The notes under the pieces: generated by a model
Databases searched by the model: none
Told to the model about the DNA's origin: nothing
Seen by the model: the letters and a program-made list of their open reading frames with translations, nothing else
From: Microbacterium sp. C7(2022)
Lineage (GTDB): Bacteria; Actinomycetota; Actinomycetes; Actinomycetales; Microbacteriaceae
DNA: 64,000 bases
Direction of reading: 5' to 3'
Assembly (NCBI RefSeq): GCF_028823665.1
Contig: NZ_JAPEHV010000002.1
Span: forward strand, 372,001 to 436,000
Shown: piece after piece, positions 1-9,414 of the stretch
How the letters are laid out: each line of letters begins with the position of its first letter
How positions within the stretch are numbered: position 1 is the stretch's first letter
Made by a program: the position numbers and the translations under genes

Positions 1-1519
1 GCTTCCACCGCGTGAGCGGCATCACGATGGCCATGATCACCATGAACAGCACCGAACCCCATCCGACGGCAATCAGATACGCCGTGGGATAACCCGCATA
101 GCCTTCACCGATCAGCGAGATGATGCGACTGATCAGCATGTAGGCAAGCACCACCGGGGCGAGCAACCCGACGAAGAAGATCCACGTACGACCGACCCGG
201 AACGTGGACACGCTGTTCAGATGGAAGCGTAGTTCTGCCCCCTTCCTCAGCACCCAGATCACGAGCACGGACGTGAGAATCGCGGATGCCACGATGCCGA
301 CGTTGTTCGCCCATTGGTCAGCAGTGTCGAGGGCGATGAGCCCCGTGGTCGTGGAGAACAACAAGATCGACAGCACCGCAGAGACGACGCCGATGGATGC
401 CGCCGCGCGCCGCGGCGAAATCCCGAACTTGTCTTGGAAGGCCGCCGAGACGACTTGCAGCACCGACAGCAAGGACGTGAACCCGGCCATCACGAGTGAT
501 CCGAAGAAGAGGATGCCGAAGATCGGGCCCCCGGGCATCTGCGAGACGATCGCGGGGAACGTGATGAACGAGAGCGTGACCCCGGTGAGACCGTCGAGGT
601 CGCTGACGGCGATCCCCTGCTCGAATGCGAAGAATCCGAGAGTGGCGAACACACCGATCCCGGCGAGGATCTCGAACGAGGAGTTCGAGAAGGCCACAAC
701 CAACCCTGGGCCGGTGAGGTTCGAACGACGCTTGCGATACGACGCGTACGTGATCATGATGCCGAACGCGATCGACAGCGAAAAGAAGATCTGGCTGTAG
801 GCGGCGATCCAGACATCCGGGTTCGCGAGAGCTGCCCAGTCAGGCGTGAACAGGGCGTTGAGACCGTCGGCGGCGCCGTCCAGGAAGAGCGCGCGTACGA
901 CGAGGATGAGGAATGCGGCCACCAGCAGCGGCAAGAAGATGAAATTTGCGCGCTGGATGCCGCGGGCAACACCGCTGGCGAGCACGGCGATGACCACGAT
1001 CCAGACGATTGCGAGCGGAATGAGCACACCGGGAACGAACTCGAGACTGAGCCCGGGCTCGCCCACCTGCAAGTACTCCCCGATCAGGAACCCTGCGGGG
1101 TCATCGCCCCAGCGCAAATCGAACGAGAAGACGAAATAGCTCAGCGCCCATGCGATGACCGCCGTGTAGTACAGCCCGATCACGAACGCGATCGCCACCT
1201 GGAACCAGCCGAGCCCCTCGAGCCACTTCCCATGACGGGGACCGCCCAACCGCCGAAACGCCAGTGGCGCCGCGCCCCGAAAGCGATGTCCGATCGCATA
1301 GTCGAGGAACAGGATCGGGATACCCGCCGTGACGAGCGCCACCAGGTACGGAATCAGGAACGCTCCCCCGCCGTTCTCGTAGGCCACCCCGGGGAAACGC
1401 CAGATGTTCCCCAATCCCACAGCCGATCCGATCGCGGCGAGGATGAACCCGACCTGGCCGGTCCACTCCTCCCGCTGGGGAGCAGCGTTCGAGCCCGTCG
1501 TCGTCTGATGTTCAGCCAT
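1..1519 (-). CDS. sodium-dependent transporter of the neurotransmitter:sodium symporter family (3' end outside window)
   Basis: About 506 residues are visible; the C-terminus lies beyond base 1. The protein opens with a short polar tail, then EEWTGQVGFILAAIGSAVGL and the GNIWRFPGVAYENGGGAFL stretch, the family hallmark of TM1 with its unwound sodium/substrate site. Long hydrophobic segments continue to the window edge. Family members (LeuT/TnaT type) import amino acids or related solutes with sodium. The ATG at 1519 has an AAGGAG Shine-Dalgarno 6 nt upstream. The gene follows the SGNH hydrolase on the same strand, 77 bp away. The substrate cannot be told from sequence. Family assignment is secure. 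Confidence 0.93.
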   Translation of the reverse strand, partial: MAEHQTTTGSNAAPQREEWTGQVGFILAAIGSAVGLGNIWRFPGVAYENGGGAFLIPYLVALVTAGIPILFLDYAIGHRFRGAAPLAFRRLGGPRHGKWLEGLGWFQVAIAFVIGLYYTAVIAWALSYFVFSFDLRWGDDPAGFLIGEYLQVGEPGLSLEFVPGVLIPLAIVWIVVIAVLASGVARGIQRANFIFLPLLVAAFLILVVRALFLDGAADGLNALFTPDWAALANPDVWIAAYSQIFFSLSIAFGIMITYASYRKRRSNLTGPGLVVAFSNSSFEILAGIGVFATLGFFAFEQGIAVSDLDGLTGVTLSFITFPAIVSQMPGGPIFGILFFGSLVMAGFTSLLSVLQVVSAAFQDKFGISPRRAAASIGVVSAVLSILLFSTTTGLIALDTADQWANNVGIVASAILTSVLVIWVLRKGAELRFHLNSVSTFRVGRTWIFFVGLLAPVVLAYMLISRIISLIGEGYAGYPTAYLIAVGWGSVLFMVIMAIVMPLTRWK

Positions 1520-1596
1520 CTGTGACTCCTTCTGAGATCGGATGGATGACTCGCACGCTACCAGCGCATAGGCCCAGCCCGAGAGAGATTTCGGCG

Positions 1597-2412
1597 TCAG
1601 CGTTGCGCGCCACCCAGCGCGCGCATCACGGCCGGCGTCAGGGCCTCTGCGGTGCGCCGATAGCCCAACGCGCTGGGGTGGAATCGATCGAGCGAGAACA
1701 TTTCATCGGGCTCCGAGATGAAGAATGGTCCCACCGCCCGACCGAGAGATACCGCATGTGCACCCAGGCGCTCGGCAACCAGAGCTTGCTGCGCCGCCAG
1801 TTGGCGAGACAGGCGCGAGCCGAGAGCGCGGAGCGGCTGCGGGACGGGGCGCAGTGCGCCGAGGTCCGGGCATGTACCCACGATCACCGCGCTGGACTGC
1901 CGATGCAACCGCTCGATCGCCTCCGCGAGGTGGCCGACGGAATCGGCCACCGGAACGCGGTGTGTCACGTCGTTGCCGCCGACCACGATGACCGCGACGT
2001 CGGCCCGATAGCCTGCGGGCAGCTGATCGAGCTGACGACCCAGTTCGGAAGACTCCGAGCCCACCACCGCCGCGGTCGTCAGCCGCACCGGTCGGTGGGC
2101 CTGCTTCGCTGTCGACTTCGCCAGTCGGCCCCCGAGGGTGTCTTTTCGTCGGCTCGCGCCGAGCCCCGCCGCGATCGAATCGCCGAGCAGCAGCAACTCG
2201 ATGGGCTCACCGGGCAGCGAGCGTCGCCACACGCGATCCGCATCGAGGGCGTCCTCACCGAGGGGCTTTCCAATGCGGCGCCGGGCGATCGCCGCTTGTT
2301 GCTGCAACACGGCACGGGCAACGAACGAGGCAACCACGAGCACGGCCGCTGTGCCTGCGGTCACCGCCACCGTGACATGAGCCCCGCTTCGGCTTTCGAG
2401 GGTGCGTGCCAT
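1597..2412 (-). CDS. SGNH/GDSL-type esterase or acyl hydrolase with N-terminal membrane anchor
   Basis: 271 residues. A hydrophobic segment at about residues 12-35 looks like an uncleaved signal anchor. Block I (LLLGDSIAAGLG, Ser79), block III (VVGGND) and a C-terminal block V (SLDRFHPSALGY, Asp and His) are all present, so the Ser-His-Asp site appears intact and probably faces outside. Such proteins are esterases, lipases or cell-envelope deacetylases; nothing here fixes the substrate. It sits 89 bp after hisS and 77 bp before the sodium symporter on the same strand. No clear Shine-Dalgarno precedes the ATG, so the exact start is less certain than the family. Confidence 0.88.
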   Translation of the reverse strand: MARTLESRSGAHVTVAVTAGTAAVLVVASFVARAVLQQQAAIARRRIGKPLGEDALDADRVWRRSLPGEPIELLLLGDSIAAGLGASRRKDTLGGRLAKSTAKQAHRPVRLTTAAVVGSESSELGRQLDQLPAGYRADVAVIVVGGNDVTHRVPVADSVGHLAEAIERLHRQSSAVIVGTCPDLGALRPVPQPLRALGSRLSRQLAAQQALVAERLGAHAVSLGRAVGPFFISEPDEMFSLDRFHPSALGYRRTAEALTPAVMRALGGAQR

Positions 2413-2501
2413 GAACGAAGTGCACCCTGCCGAAATGAATGACGGGAAAACCGGGGGTTACCGCCCTGCTCCTCCCGCAAGCCGCGGGCGAGACATGGGC
2501 A

Positions 2502-3785
2502 TCACGCCAAAGTCTTGACCTCAAGCTCGGAAGGATCCAAGCCCGCCGAAAGCACGGCGAACGAGGTGTACCCCTGCCCCGCAGCGCGTTCAAGCAAGGC
2601 CTTGAGATTCTTTGTCCGGGTCTCCAGGCGCGCGCGACGACCCTGCGAGACGAAGTACGCCTTCGCCGCCAGCAGTTCGCCGAGCGGCACATTCGCATCG
2701 TGGACGACGACAAGCGCGTCGGATGCCGCATCTTGCGCGTCCGAGATGAGGTCGACGATCCGCTCGAACCCGATGGAGAACCCGACCGCCGGCACATCCT
2801 GACCCAAGAAGCGTCCGATCATGCCGTCGTATCGTCCGCCGCCGCCGAGCGAATAGTCGACCGAGGGATGCGCCAGTTCAAAAATGGTGCCGGTGTAGTA
2901 CCCCATGCCCCGCACCAGGAACGGGTCGAAGGTGAGCGGAATCTCGTCAGTCCCGCGTGCCGCGCGCACGGCGTCGCCAATGCCGACCAGGTGCTCCACC
3001 ACGTTGCCGGGTACCCCTTCGGGCAAGAGCTTTCGCAGCTGGCGCTCGCCGTACGGGACGTACTCGAGAGTCATAGGCCGGGTGAGGAACCCCTCGAGCG
3101 CGTCGACCGCGGGAGCCGTTGCACCGCGCTCGCGCAGCTCGGCGACAACGCCGGACGGGCCGACTTTGTCCAACTTGTCGAGCGTGATGAGCACGCCGGG
3201 GCGCTCGGTGAGTTCGAAACCGAAGTGCTCAAGCATCCAATCGAGTACGCGCCGATCGTTGATCCGCACGCTCGCGCCCTCGAGGCCGAGCGCATCCAGG
3301 GTGTCGAGGCTCGCCACGATCAGTTCCGCCTCGGCCCTGGCCGTCGCATCGCCCATGATGTCGATGTCGCACTGCATGAACTGGCGATAACGGCCCTTCT
3401 GGGGGCGCTCTGCCCGCCATACGGGGGCTATCTGGATCGAACGGAACACCGTCGGCAGCTCGCCCCGATGAGTGGCGTAGAACCGGGCAAGAGGAACGGT
3501 CAGGTCGTAGCGCAGCCCGAGGTCGGTAAGGTCGGCGGGCGAGTCTGCCGCGCGCACGATCGCGTCGGCGTCGAGCCCCCGCTTGAGCACGTTATATGCG
3601 AGCTTCTCGTTGTCGCCGCCGATCCCGGCGTGTAGGCGTGAGTACTCCTCCATGACCGGAGTCTCGATCTCGTCGAATCCGTGGGCGCGATAGCGCTCTC
3701 GGATGACGGCGAGCACGCGCTCGCGGCGCGCCTTGTCTGCAGGGAGGAAGTCGCGCATGCCGCGCGGCGGGTTCACAGTTGCCAC
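2502..3785 (-). CDS. hisS: histidyl-tRNA synthetase
   Basis: Charges tRNA-His with histidine in the cytoplasm (class II aminoacyl-tRNA synthetase). The frame stays open upstream to 3944, but the family N-terminus NPPRGMRDFLPADKARRERV points to the GTG at 3785, which has GGAAAG 9 nt upstream and gives 427 residues, normal for HisS. Visible signatures are the motif 2 region (VFRSIQIAPVWRAERPQKGRYRQFMQCDID), the histidine-specific block (FLVRGMGYYTGTIFE) and the C-terminal anticodon-binding domain. It lies 40 bp downstream of mazG and probably shares a transcript with nhaA-mazG. Confidence 0.97.
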   Translation of the reverse strand: MATVNPPRGMRDFLPADKARRERVLAVIRERYRAHGFDEIETPVMEEYSRLHAGIGGDNEKLAYNVLKRGLDADAIVRAADSPADLTDLGLRYDLTVPLARFYATHRGELPTVFRSIQIAPVWRAERPQKGRYRQFMQCDIDIMGDATARAEAELIVASLDTLDALGLEGASVRINDRRVLDWMLEHFGFELTERPGVLITLDKLDKVGPSGVVAELRERGATAPAVDALEGFLTRPMTLEYVPYGERQLRKLLPEGVPGNVVEHLVGIGDAVRAARGTDEIPLTFDPFLVRGMGYYTGTIFELAHPSVDYSLGGGGRYDGMIGRFLGQDVPAVGFSIGFERIVDLISDAQDAASDALVVVHDANVPLGELLAAKAYFVSQGRRARLETRTKNLKALLERAAGQGYTSFAVLSAGLDPSELEVKTLA

Positions 3786-3825
3786 GTGCTCTATCTTTCC
3801 AGGTCGCGGGCAGGTGCCCGGCGAC

Positions 3826-4506
3826 TCACCCAGACGCGGGGTGTTCGCCGGAGCGCTCGGCGTTGCGAATCTGGCTCTCGACAAAGCGCACCTGCTCTCG
3901 GAGCGCCCGCTCCGCGTCCCATCCGTTCTCTCTCGCGCGAACAACGAGCGCCAACAAACTGTCGCCGAGTTCCGCTTCCGAGGCTGGCTCTGCCAGCGCG
4001 CGGTTCAACTCGACACCCACGAGGCGGGCTTTGGATGCCACTTTCTGCGCGAGCGCGAGTGACGGCATCCGCTCACTCACTCCGTCGAGCACGCTGGTGC
4101 GGGTGCTCTTCTCGGCGGCTTTCGCCGCGTTCCAATGCACGAGCACTTCTTCCGGTGTGTTCGCGACAGCATCCGCGAACACGTGCGGATGACGACGCAC
4201 CATCTTCTCGGTCAGCCCCCGGGCAACATCATCGATGTCGAAGGGATCATCGTCATCGCGGGATGCGATCTCAGCGTGGAAGAGCACCTGCCAGAGCAGG
4301 TCGCCGAGCTCTTCACGAAGGTCGTCTCGCGTCCCGGCCTCAACGGCATCGATCACCTCGGCACTTTCTTCGACGAGGTACGGCACGAGAGCGCGATGGT
4401 CGATCTGTTGCGACCACACGCACCTCTCCCGCACGGCGCGCATCGTGTTCGCGGCTTCGCGAAGCGCGTCCTCGGTGCCAGCACCGTGAGCCGGGATGTT
4501 CGTCAT
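3826..4506 (-). CDS. mazG: nucleoside triphosphate pyrophosphohydrolase MazG
   Basis: 226 residues from the ATG at 4506, which lies 2 bp after the nhaA stop, so translational coupling is likely. An upstream open frame to 4581 overlaps nhaA and is not used. MazG hydrolyses (d)NTPs to monophosphates and PPi and removes aberrant nucleotides. The metal-binding EExxE...ExxD pattern is visible as LVEESAEVIDAV and REELGDLLWQVLFHAEIA; a second, weaker helical half carries EKMVRRHPHVFAD and VLVHWNAAKAAEK. It is shorter than the E. coli protein (263 residues), as is usual in actinobacteria. Confidence 0.93.
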   Translation of the reverse strand: MTNIPAHGAGTEDALREAANTMRAVRERCVWSQQIDHRALVPYLVEESAEVIDAVEAGTRDDLREELGDLLWQVLFHAEIASRDDDDPFDIDDVARGLTEKMVRRHPHVFADAVANTPEEVLVHWNAAKAAEKSTRTSVLDGVSERMPSLALAQKVASKARLVGVELNRALAEPASEAELGDSLLALVVRARENGWDAERALREQVRFVESQIRNAERSGEHPASG

Positions 4507-4508
4507 GC

Positions 4509-5687
4509 TCAGCTCGCGTCGGCGGCAGATGATTCCGCCGCGGTGACGGCAGCCACCGCCCGGTGATGCCGCGCACGCCACGACACAAGGATGCCCGCCA
4601 AGAGCAGCGAGATCATCGATCCGGCGAGCACACCGAGCGTGGCCTCGTCGCGCAATTCGCTGTTCCCTGCGAACGCGAGCTCAGACAACAGCAGCGAAAC
4701 GGTGAACCCGATGCCGCCGAGTGCTCCCGCGGCGAGAAGGTCGGTGAACGCGAGCGGCGGCGGTCCCGCGGTGCGGCCGACGCGCAGCGAAATCCACCCG
4801 AACAGCGAGATGCCGACGATCTTTCCCACGGGCAGCGCGATGAGCACGCCGAAGAATGCCGGCGTGAGCTCGCTGAACCCGACCTGGGGAATGGCAACCA
4901 GCGCCGCCGCGAAAGCGAAGATCGGCAGAACGAGTCCGTTGACCCAGGGCTCCAGCACGTGCCGCGCGTGCAGGGCGGGCTGCTGCGACATGGCGAGACC
5001 GAGGGCGACACCCGCAATCGTCGCGTGCACACCGGAGAGGTATGTCAGCGCCCAGGCGAGGATGCCGAGGAGCACGAGCACGATCGTGATCGGGATGCGT
5101 GCCTTCGTGTCGAGTCGCCGACTGAGGATCCCGAAGGCGATCACCGCAACGGCAGCGGCTCCCAGCATCGCGAAGTCGACATCCGCAGTGAACAGGACGG
5201 CGATGAAGACAATGCCGACGATGTCATCGAGGATCGCGAGCGCGAGAAGGAAGACGCGGAGGGCCGAGGGCAGGCCGCGCCCGAACACCGCAAGAACACC
5301 GAGGGCGAATGCGATATCTGTCGCCGTCGGGATCGGCCAGCCGTTTGCAGACTCCGTGCCCCACGCGAACGCGAGGTAGACAGCGATCGGCACGAGCACG
5401 CCACCGGCGGCAGCGATAGCCGGCTGGAGCGCTTTCTTCGTTGAGTTGAGCTGCCCGTTGGTCAGCTCGAACTGCAGCTCGACAGCCACGACGAAAAAGA
5501 AGAGAGCGAGCAGGCCGTCCTTGATCCAGTGATCGACCGAGAGTTCGAAGAACCCGGGAATGCCGACGTAGGCGTGCATCACGTCATCGGCAGCGGGGCC
5601 GAGGGCCGAATTGGCGACAATCAGCCCGAGCGCTGCCGCGCAGAGCAGCATGATCGCGGGAAAGCGTGCAGAGCGAAGCAGGGACAT
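4509..5687 (-). CDS. nhaA: Na+/H+ antiporter NhaA
   Basis: 392 residues, about twelve hydrophobic segments. Exchanges external protons for internal sodium across the plasma membrane and contributes to pH and salt homeostasis. The ion-binding aspartates are visible: the paired Asp in LAILDDIVGIVFIAVLF (E. coli Asp163/164) and the Asp in PTATDIAFALGVLAVFG (E. coli Asp133). The N-terminal LLALFFFVVAVELQFELTNG is also typical. AAAGGA precedes the ATG by 5 nt. It leads a leftward unit with mazG 2 bp downstream and is divergent from ppc across a 143-bp gap. Confidence 0.95.
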   Translation of the reverse strand: MSLLRSARFPAIMLLCAAALGLIVANSALGPAADDVMHAYVGIPGFFELSVDHWIKDGLLALFFFVVAVELQFELTNGQLNSTKKALQPAIAAAGGVLVPIAVYLAFAWGTESANGWPIPTATDIAFALGVLAVFGRGLPSALRVFLLALAILDDIVGIVFIAVLFTADVDFAMLGAAAVAVIAFGILSRRLDTKARIPITIVLVLLGILAWALTYLSGVHATIAGVALGLAMSQQPALHARHVLEPWVNGLVLPIFAFAAALVAIPQVGFSELTPAFFGVLIALPVGKIVGISLFGWISLRVGRTAGPPPLAFTDLLAAGALGGIGFTVSLLLSELAFAGNSELRDEATLGVLAGSMISLLLAGILVSWRARHHRAVAAVTAAESSAADAS

Positions 5688-5818
5688 GGGGTCCTTTCAG
5701 AGTGCAGTCGGCGTGCTCCACCGACGCCGACCAGACTTCCCGGCACTCCGCCACCGAGTCTAACGACGTTCAACGTCACATGCCTCGCCGCCGTGACGGG
5801 AACGAAACACACCGACGG

Positions 5819-5824
5819 TAGCGT
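5819..5824 (+). promoter_or_regulatory. -10 box of ppc, leaderless register
   Basis: TAGCGT ends exactly 7 nt before the A of the ppc ATG, so transcription should begin at the start codon. A GGAGGG lies directly against the ATG, too close for a normal Shine-Dalgarno. Confidence 0.6.
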
Positions 5825-5830
5825 GGAGGG

Positions 5831-8503
5831 ATGCGTGAACTCACCCAGACCGAGGCGATCGATCTCGTCGGACGCTTTGAGGCCGGTCAGGAAATCCCGG
5901 AGCAGATGCGCTCGGACGTCAGGTTGCTGGGCTCGTTGCTCGGCAAGATTCTGCGCGAGAGCGGTACACCCGGACTCTACGAAGACGTCGAACGACTGCG
6001 GACGGCGACAATTCAGGCGTACACCGATGAGTCGCCCGAGGCGTTCGAGCGTGCGGCGGCGATCGCGGATTCCTTCACTGTGGCTCGGGCCGACGAGGTT
6101 GCTCGTGCATTCACGGCGTACTTCCACCTCGTGAATCTCGCCGAGGAGCACCAGCGCGTGCGCGTGTTGCGTGAGCGTGATGGCCGCCCCGCGCGCGAGA
6201 ACGCCACTGACTCCGTCGCGGCTGCCTTCGTCCGGCTGGCCGAAGAGATCGGAGACGACTCCGCGCTCAGCCGTCTACAGGATCTCCGCTTCCACCCCGT
6301 GTTCACGGCGCACCCCACCGAAGCGCGTCGCCGCGCGGTGTCACAGAGTATCCGTCGACTGTCAGAACTCTTGGAACAGCACGACCAGGCGTTGCGAAAC
6401 GGCGCTGATGAGCGACGAGCCGAGAGGCGCATGCTGGAGGAGATCGACACGCTATGGCGCACCGCGCCGCTGCGCCCCCAGAAACCGTCGCCCACGGACG
6501 AAGTGCGCGCCGTCATGTCGGTTTTCGACGAGACTCTCTTCACGGCGGTTCCTCACGTATACCGACGCGTCGACGACGCACTGCAAGGCCCGGCCGCTGG
6601 CGGCCGTGCGCCCGTCGTGCGCCCCTTCGTCCGCGTGGGCTCGTGGGTGGGTGGCGACCGCGACGGAAACCCGTTTGTCACGGCATCCGTCACTCGCAAG
6701 GCGGCGGCGATCGCCAGCGAACACGTGCTGCGAGGTCTCGAGCGCGCAACCGATCGCATCGGACGCAACCTCACACTCGACAGCACGTCGACTCCCCCTA
6801 GCGACGCCGCCAAAGCCCTGTGGCGCCGCTTGAAGTCGGCCGACGAAGAGGCTGCCGCCGAGATCGCGGAGCGCTCCCCCAACGAGCCGTACCGGCGTAT
6901 CCTGCTGCTGATCGGACGCAAGCTCACGGCCACCCGGGAACGCGACGCAGACCTCGCCTATGCCCAGCCCGAGCACCTGCTGGCGGATCTTCGCATCGTG
7001 CAGGACTCGCTCGTCGCATCCGGCGCGGCTCGACAGGCCTACGGCCACCTGCAACAGCTGATCTGGCAGGTCGAGACGTACGGATTCCACCTCACCGAAC
7101 TCGAAGTGCGCCAGCACTCCGCCGTCCACCGCAAGGTCCTCGCTGAGCTCGATGCCGGGGACTCGCTTAGCGATCAGGCCGAAGAGGTGCTCGATGTCTT
7201 CCGCGCCGTGGCGTTCCTGCAGGAGCGCTTCGGCCCCCGTGCCGCCGGTCGTTACATTGTCTCCTTCACACAGTCCGCCGAGGATTTGGCGAACGTCCAC
7301 CGTCTCGCGGCCTACGCAGCCGGCCCCGATGGCACGATCCCGGTCCTCGACGTGATCCCGCTGTTCGAAACCTTCGCGGACCTGCAGGCAGCCCCGGGCA
7401 TCCTCGCCGAGATCGTCGACCATCCTGCATTCGCGGCCCGCCTGGAATCCACCGGCCGCCGCTTGGAAGTCATGCTCGGCTACTCGGACTCTTCCAAGGA
7501 CGTGGGGCCGGTCGCCGCGAACCTGGCGCTCTACGAAGCGCAGGCGAAGATTTCGGCGTGGGCGCAATCGGAGAAGATCGAACTCACGCTGTTCCATGGG
7601 CGCGGCGGTGCGCTCGGCCGCGGTGGCGGACCCGCCAACTCCGCGATCCTCGCGCAACCGCCTCACTCGGTGGACGGACGGTTCAAGCTCACCGAGCAGG
7701 GTGAAGTCATCTTCGCTCGCTACGGCGACCCCGCGATTGCGATGCGCCACATCGATCAGGTGGCCGCCGCGATCCTTCTCGCGTCGTCGCCGTCGAACGA
7801 GGAACGCAACCGCGCGGCAGCTGAGAAGTACGCCGACATCGCGGCCGTCATGGACGAATCGTCGCGGAAGCGCTTCTACTCACTCGTGAAGGCGCCGGGC
7901 TTCGCCCCCTGGTTCGCAACCGTCACGCCAATGGAAGAAATCGGATTGCTCGCGCTCGGATCCCGGCCCGCGCGCCGTGGACTTTCGGTGGAGTCGCTTG
8001 AGGACCTGCGGGCGATTCCGTGGGTGTTCGCCTGGACTCAGGCCCGCATCAATCTTGCGGGATGGTTCGGCCTCGGCACGGCATTGCAGGCCGTCGGTGA
8101 CGAAGCGGTGCTGCAGCAGGCTTATCAAGAGTGGCCGCTGTTGCGCACCCTGATCGACAACGTGGCAATGAGCCTCGCGAAGGCCGACGATCGCATCGCA
8201 CGTCGCTATCTCGCCCTGGGTGATCGCGACGATCTCGCGGATCTGGTCCGAGAAGAGATGGAACTCACTCGGGCGTGGGTGATCCGCGTGACCGGCGGAA
8301 CAGAGCTATTGGGCAACAAGCCCGTGCTGCAGCGGGCCGTGAAGATGCGCAGCCCGTACGTTGACGCGTTGTCGCTGCTGCAGCTGCGCGCACTGCGTGC
8401 CCTGCGTGACGCGGACGAGTCGGCACCCGTCGACGTCGAACAGCAACGCCTGCTGTTACTCTCGGTGAGCGGCGTCGCAGCCGGCCTTCAGAACACCGGG
8501 TGA
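5831..8503 (+). CDS. ppc: phosphoenolpyruvate carboxylase
   Basis: 890 residues, the usual length. Carboxylates PEP with bicarbonate to oxaloacetate, feeding the TCA cycle. The catalytic His motif FTAHPTEARRR (His161), the GYSDSSKDVGP motif and the glycine-rich loop LFHGRGGALGRGGGP are all intact. The C-terminus ends in SGVAAGLQNTG, matching the conserved NTG end that contributes to the effector/active site in this family. It is divergent from nhaA and runs as a single gene, overlapped only by out-of-frame shadows. No RBS at usable spacing; the -10 box at 5819 suggests a leaderless message. Confidence 0.98.
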   Translation: MRELTQTEAIDLVGRFEAGQEIPEQMRSDVRLLGSLLGKILRESGTPGLYEDVERLRTATIQAYTDESPEAFERAAAIADSFTVARADEVARAFTAYFHLVNLAEEHQRVRVLRERDGRPARENATDSVAAAFVRLAEEIGDDSALSRLQDLRFHPVFTAHPTEARRRAVSQSIRRLSELLEQHDQALRNGADERRAERRMLEEIDTLWRTAPLRPQKPSPTDEVRAVMSVFDETLFTAVPHVYRRVDDALQGPAAGGRAPVVRPFVRVGSWVGGDRDGNPFVTASVTRKAAAIASEHVLRGLERATDRIGRNLTLDSTSTPPSDAAKALWRRLKSADEEAAAEIAERSPNEPYRRILLLIGRKLTATRERDADLAYAQPEHLLADLRIVQDSLVASGAARQAYGHLQQLIWQVETYGFHLTELEVRQHSAVHRKVLAELDAGDSLSDQAEEVLDVFRAVAFLQERFGPRAAGRYIVSFTQSAEDLANVHRLAAYAAGPDGTIPVLDVIPLFETFADLQAAPGILAEIVDHPAFAARLESTGRRLEVMLGYSDSSKDVGPVAANLALYEAQAKISAWAQSEKIELTLFHGRGGALGRGGGPANSAILAQPPHSVDGRFKLTEQGEVIFARYGDPAIAMRHIDQVAAAILLASSPSNEERNRAAAEKYADIAAVMDESSRKRFYSLVKAPGFAPWFATVTPMEEIGLLALGSRPARRGLSVESLEDLRAIPWVFAWTQARINLAGWFGLGTALQAVGDEAVLQQAYQEWPLLRTLIDNVAMSLAKADDRIARRYLALGDRDDLADLVREEMELTRAWVIRVTGGTELLGNKPVLQRAVKMRSPYVDALSLLQLRALRALRDADESAPVDVEQQRLLLLSVSGVAAGLQNTG

Positions 8504-8583
8504 TCGTTCTCGGCGCATCCTCGCGTCGAGACCCGCGCCCGACGACACGCGGCGTGTTCGGGGGCCATGTCGGTGACCGGGGT

Positions 8584-8589
8584 TACCGT
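8584..8589 (+). promoter_or_regulatory. -10 box of the small zinc-ribbon gene, leaderless register
   Basis: TACCGT ends 7 nt before the ATG at 8596. This helps choose that ATG over the longer open frame that begins inside ppc. Confidence 0.5.
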
Positions 8590-8595
8590 GGGCGC

Positions 8596-8766
8596 ATGGA
8601 CCGAAAACGTGTGGTCATCGCCGAGATCTGCCCGACGTGCGGCTCGCTCGATGTCACCGCGGTGGAGCCTCGGTGGTTCGACATCGAACTCGATCGGCGT
8701 GACTGGCTCGAGAGTCCGCTCGTCGTCGAATTCGGATGCCGTTCCTGTGGCACCCGTTGGGAGTAG
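8596..8766 (+). CDS. small zinc-ribbon protein, function unknown
   Basis: 56 residues. Two CxxC knuckles, CPTC at residues 12-15 and CRSC at 48-51, fit a single structural zinc site, with a Trp/Asp-rich middle. The frame is open back to the ppc stop, but the ATG at 8596 has a leaderless -10 box and begins the compact domain. The gene is convergent with the hexapeptide-repeat gene 15 bp away. No named function is offered; a nucleic-acid- or protein-binding ribbon is the general expectation. Confidence 0.65.
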   Translation: MDRKRVVIAEICPTCGSLDVTAVEPRWFDIELDRRDWLESPLVVEFGCRSCGTRWE

Positions 8767-8781
8767 CGCGAGCGCAGATGC

Positions 8782-9381
8782 CTAGTCGACGGGCATGTCG
8801 TCGGCGTGCCGGGCGAGCGAGCGCCCATATCGCTCCGTCAGTTGCGCCATGAGGTCAGGAGTGTCACGGTCGAGCCCGAACACGTAGCCGGGGAAGTCGA
8901 GCTCGCGCTGCGCCGCCCAGATCTCTTCGTGGCGGTCGGGCGAAAGGATGCACACCGGGTCGCCGACGGCGACCCAACCGATCGGGACAGTGGATTCCGG
9001 CGGCAGCACCGTGCGTAGGTGGACGACCGCGTTGATGCGCACCTCGCTTCGCTCGCCGATCGTGGCGCCGTTGAACACACGCGTCCCCGTCGCGAGGAAC
9101 GTTTCGTCCCCGACCGTGGCCCCCGACACGCTCGCCATGGGGCCTACCAGCACATGGTCACCGATATGCACCGGGTTCGTCGCGGTTGCCCGGATCAGTG
9201 CGTTCTCCATCACGATGACGCTCTGGCCGAGGGTGATCGCGCCGCCCTCGGACGTGATGACGGCACCGTGGAGCACCTGACAGTCCGCTCCGATGTGCAC
9301 GTCGCCGCTGATCACGGCTGTCGGCGCGATGACGGCCGAGGGGTGGATGCGGGGCCGAACCCCGAGGTGTTCGAACTGCAT
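8782..9381 (-). CDS. left-handed beta-helix (hexapeptide-repeat) protein, gamma-carbonic-anhydrase-like fold
   Basis: 199 residues with many [LIV]GxxxX repeats (for example IHPSAVIAPTAVISGDVHIG and VHIGDHVLVGPMASV), the signature of a trimeric left-handed beta-helix, followed by a C-terminal helix. The overall pattern resembles gamma-carbonic-anhydrase/PaaY/CaiE proteins. The positions where that family carries its zinc histidines read ALIRAT and VGPMAS here, so carbonic anhydrase activity looks doubtful; an acyltransferase-like or binding role is possible. AAGGAG lies 4 nt before the ATG. It follows mfd on the same strand, 33 bp downstream. Confidence 0.82.
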   Translation of the reverse strand: MQFEHLGVRPRIHPSAVIAPTAVISGDVHIGADCQVLHGAVITSEGGAITLGQSVIVMENALIRATATNPVHIGDHVLVGPMASVSGATVGDETFLATGTRVFNGATIGERSEVRINAVVHLRTVLPPESTVPIGWVAVGDPVCILSPDRHEEIWAAQRELDFPGYVFGLDRDTPDLMAQLTERYGRSLARHADDMPVD

Positions 9382-9414
9382 GCGGCTCCTTCGACGCTGC
9401 CAGCGTAGCGTCGC

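Noticed and set aside
3786..3944. Upstream ATG for hisS
   Set aside because: It would overlap the mazG end; the GTG at 3785 has a Shine-Dalgarno and begins the family sequence.
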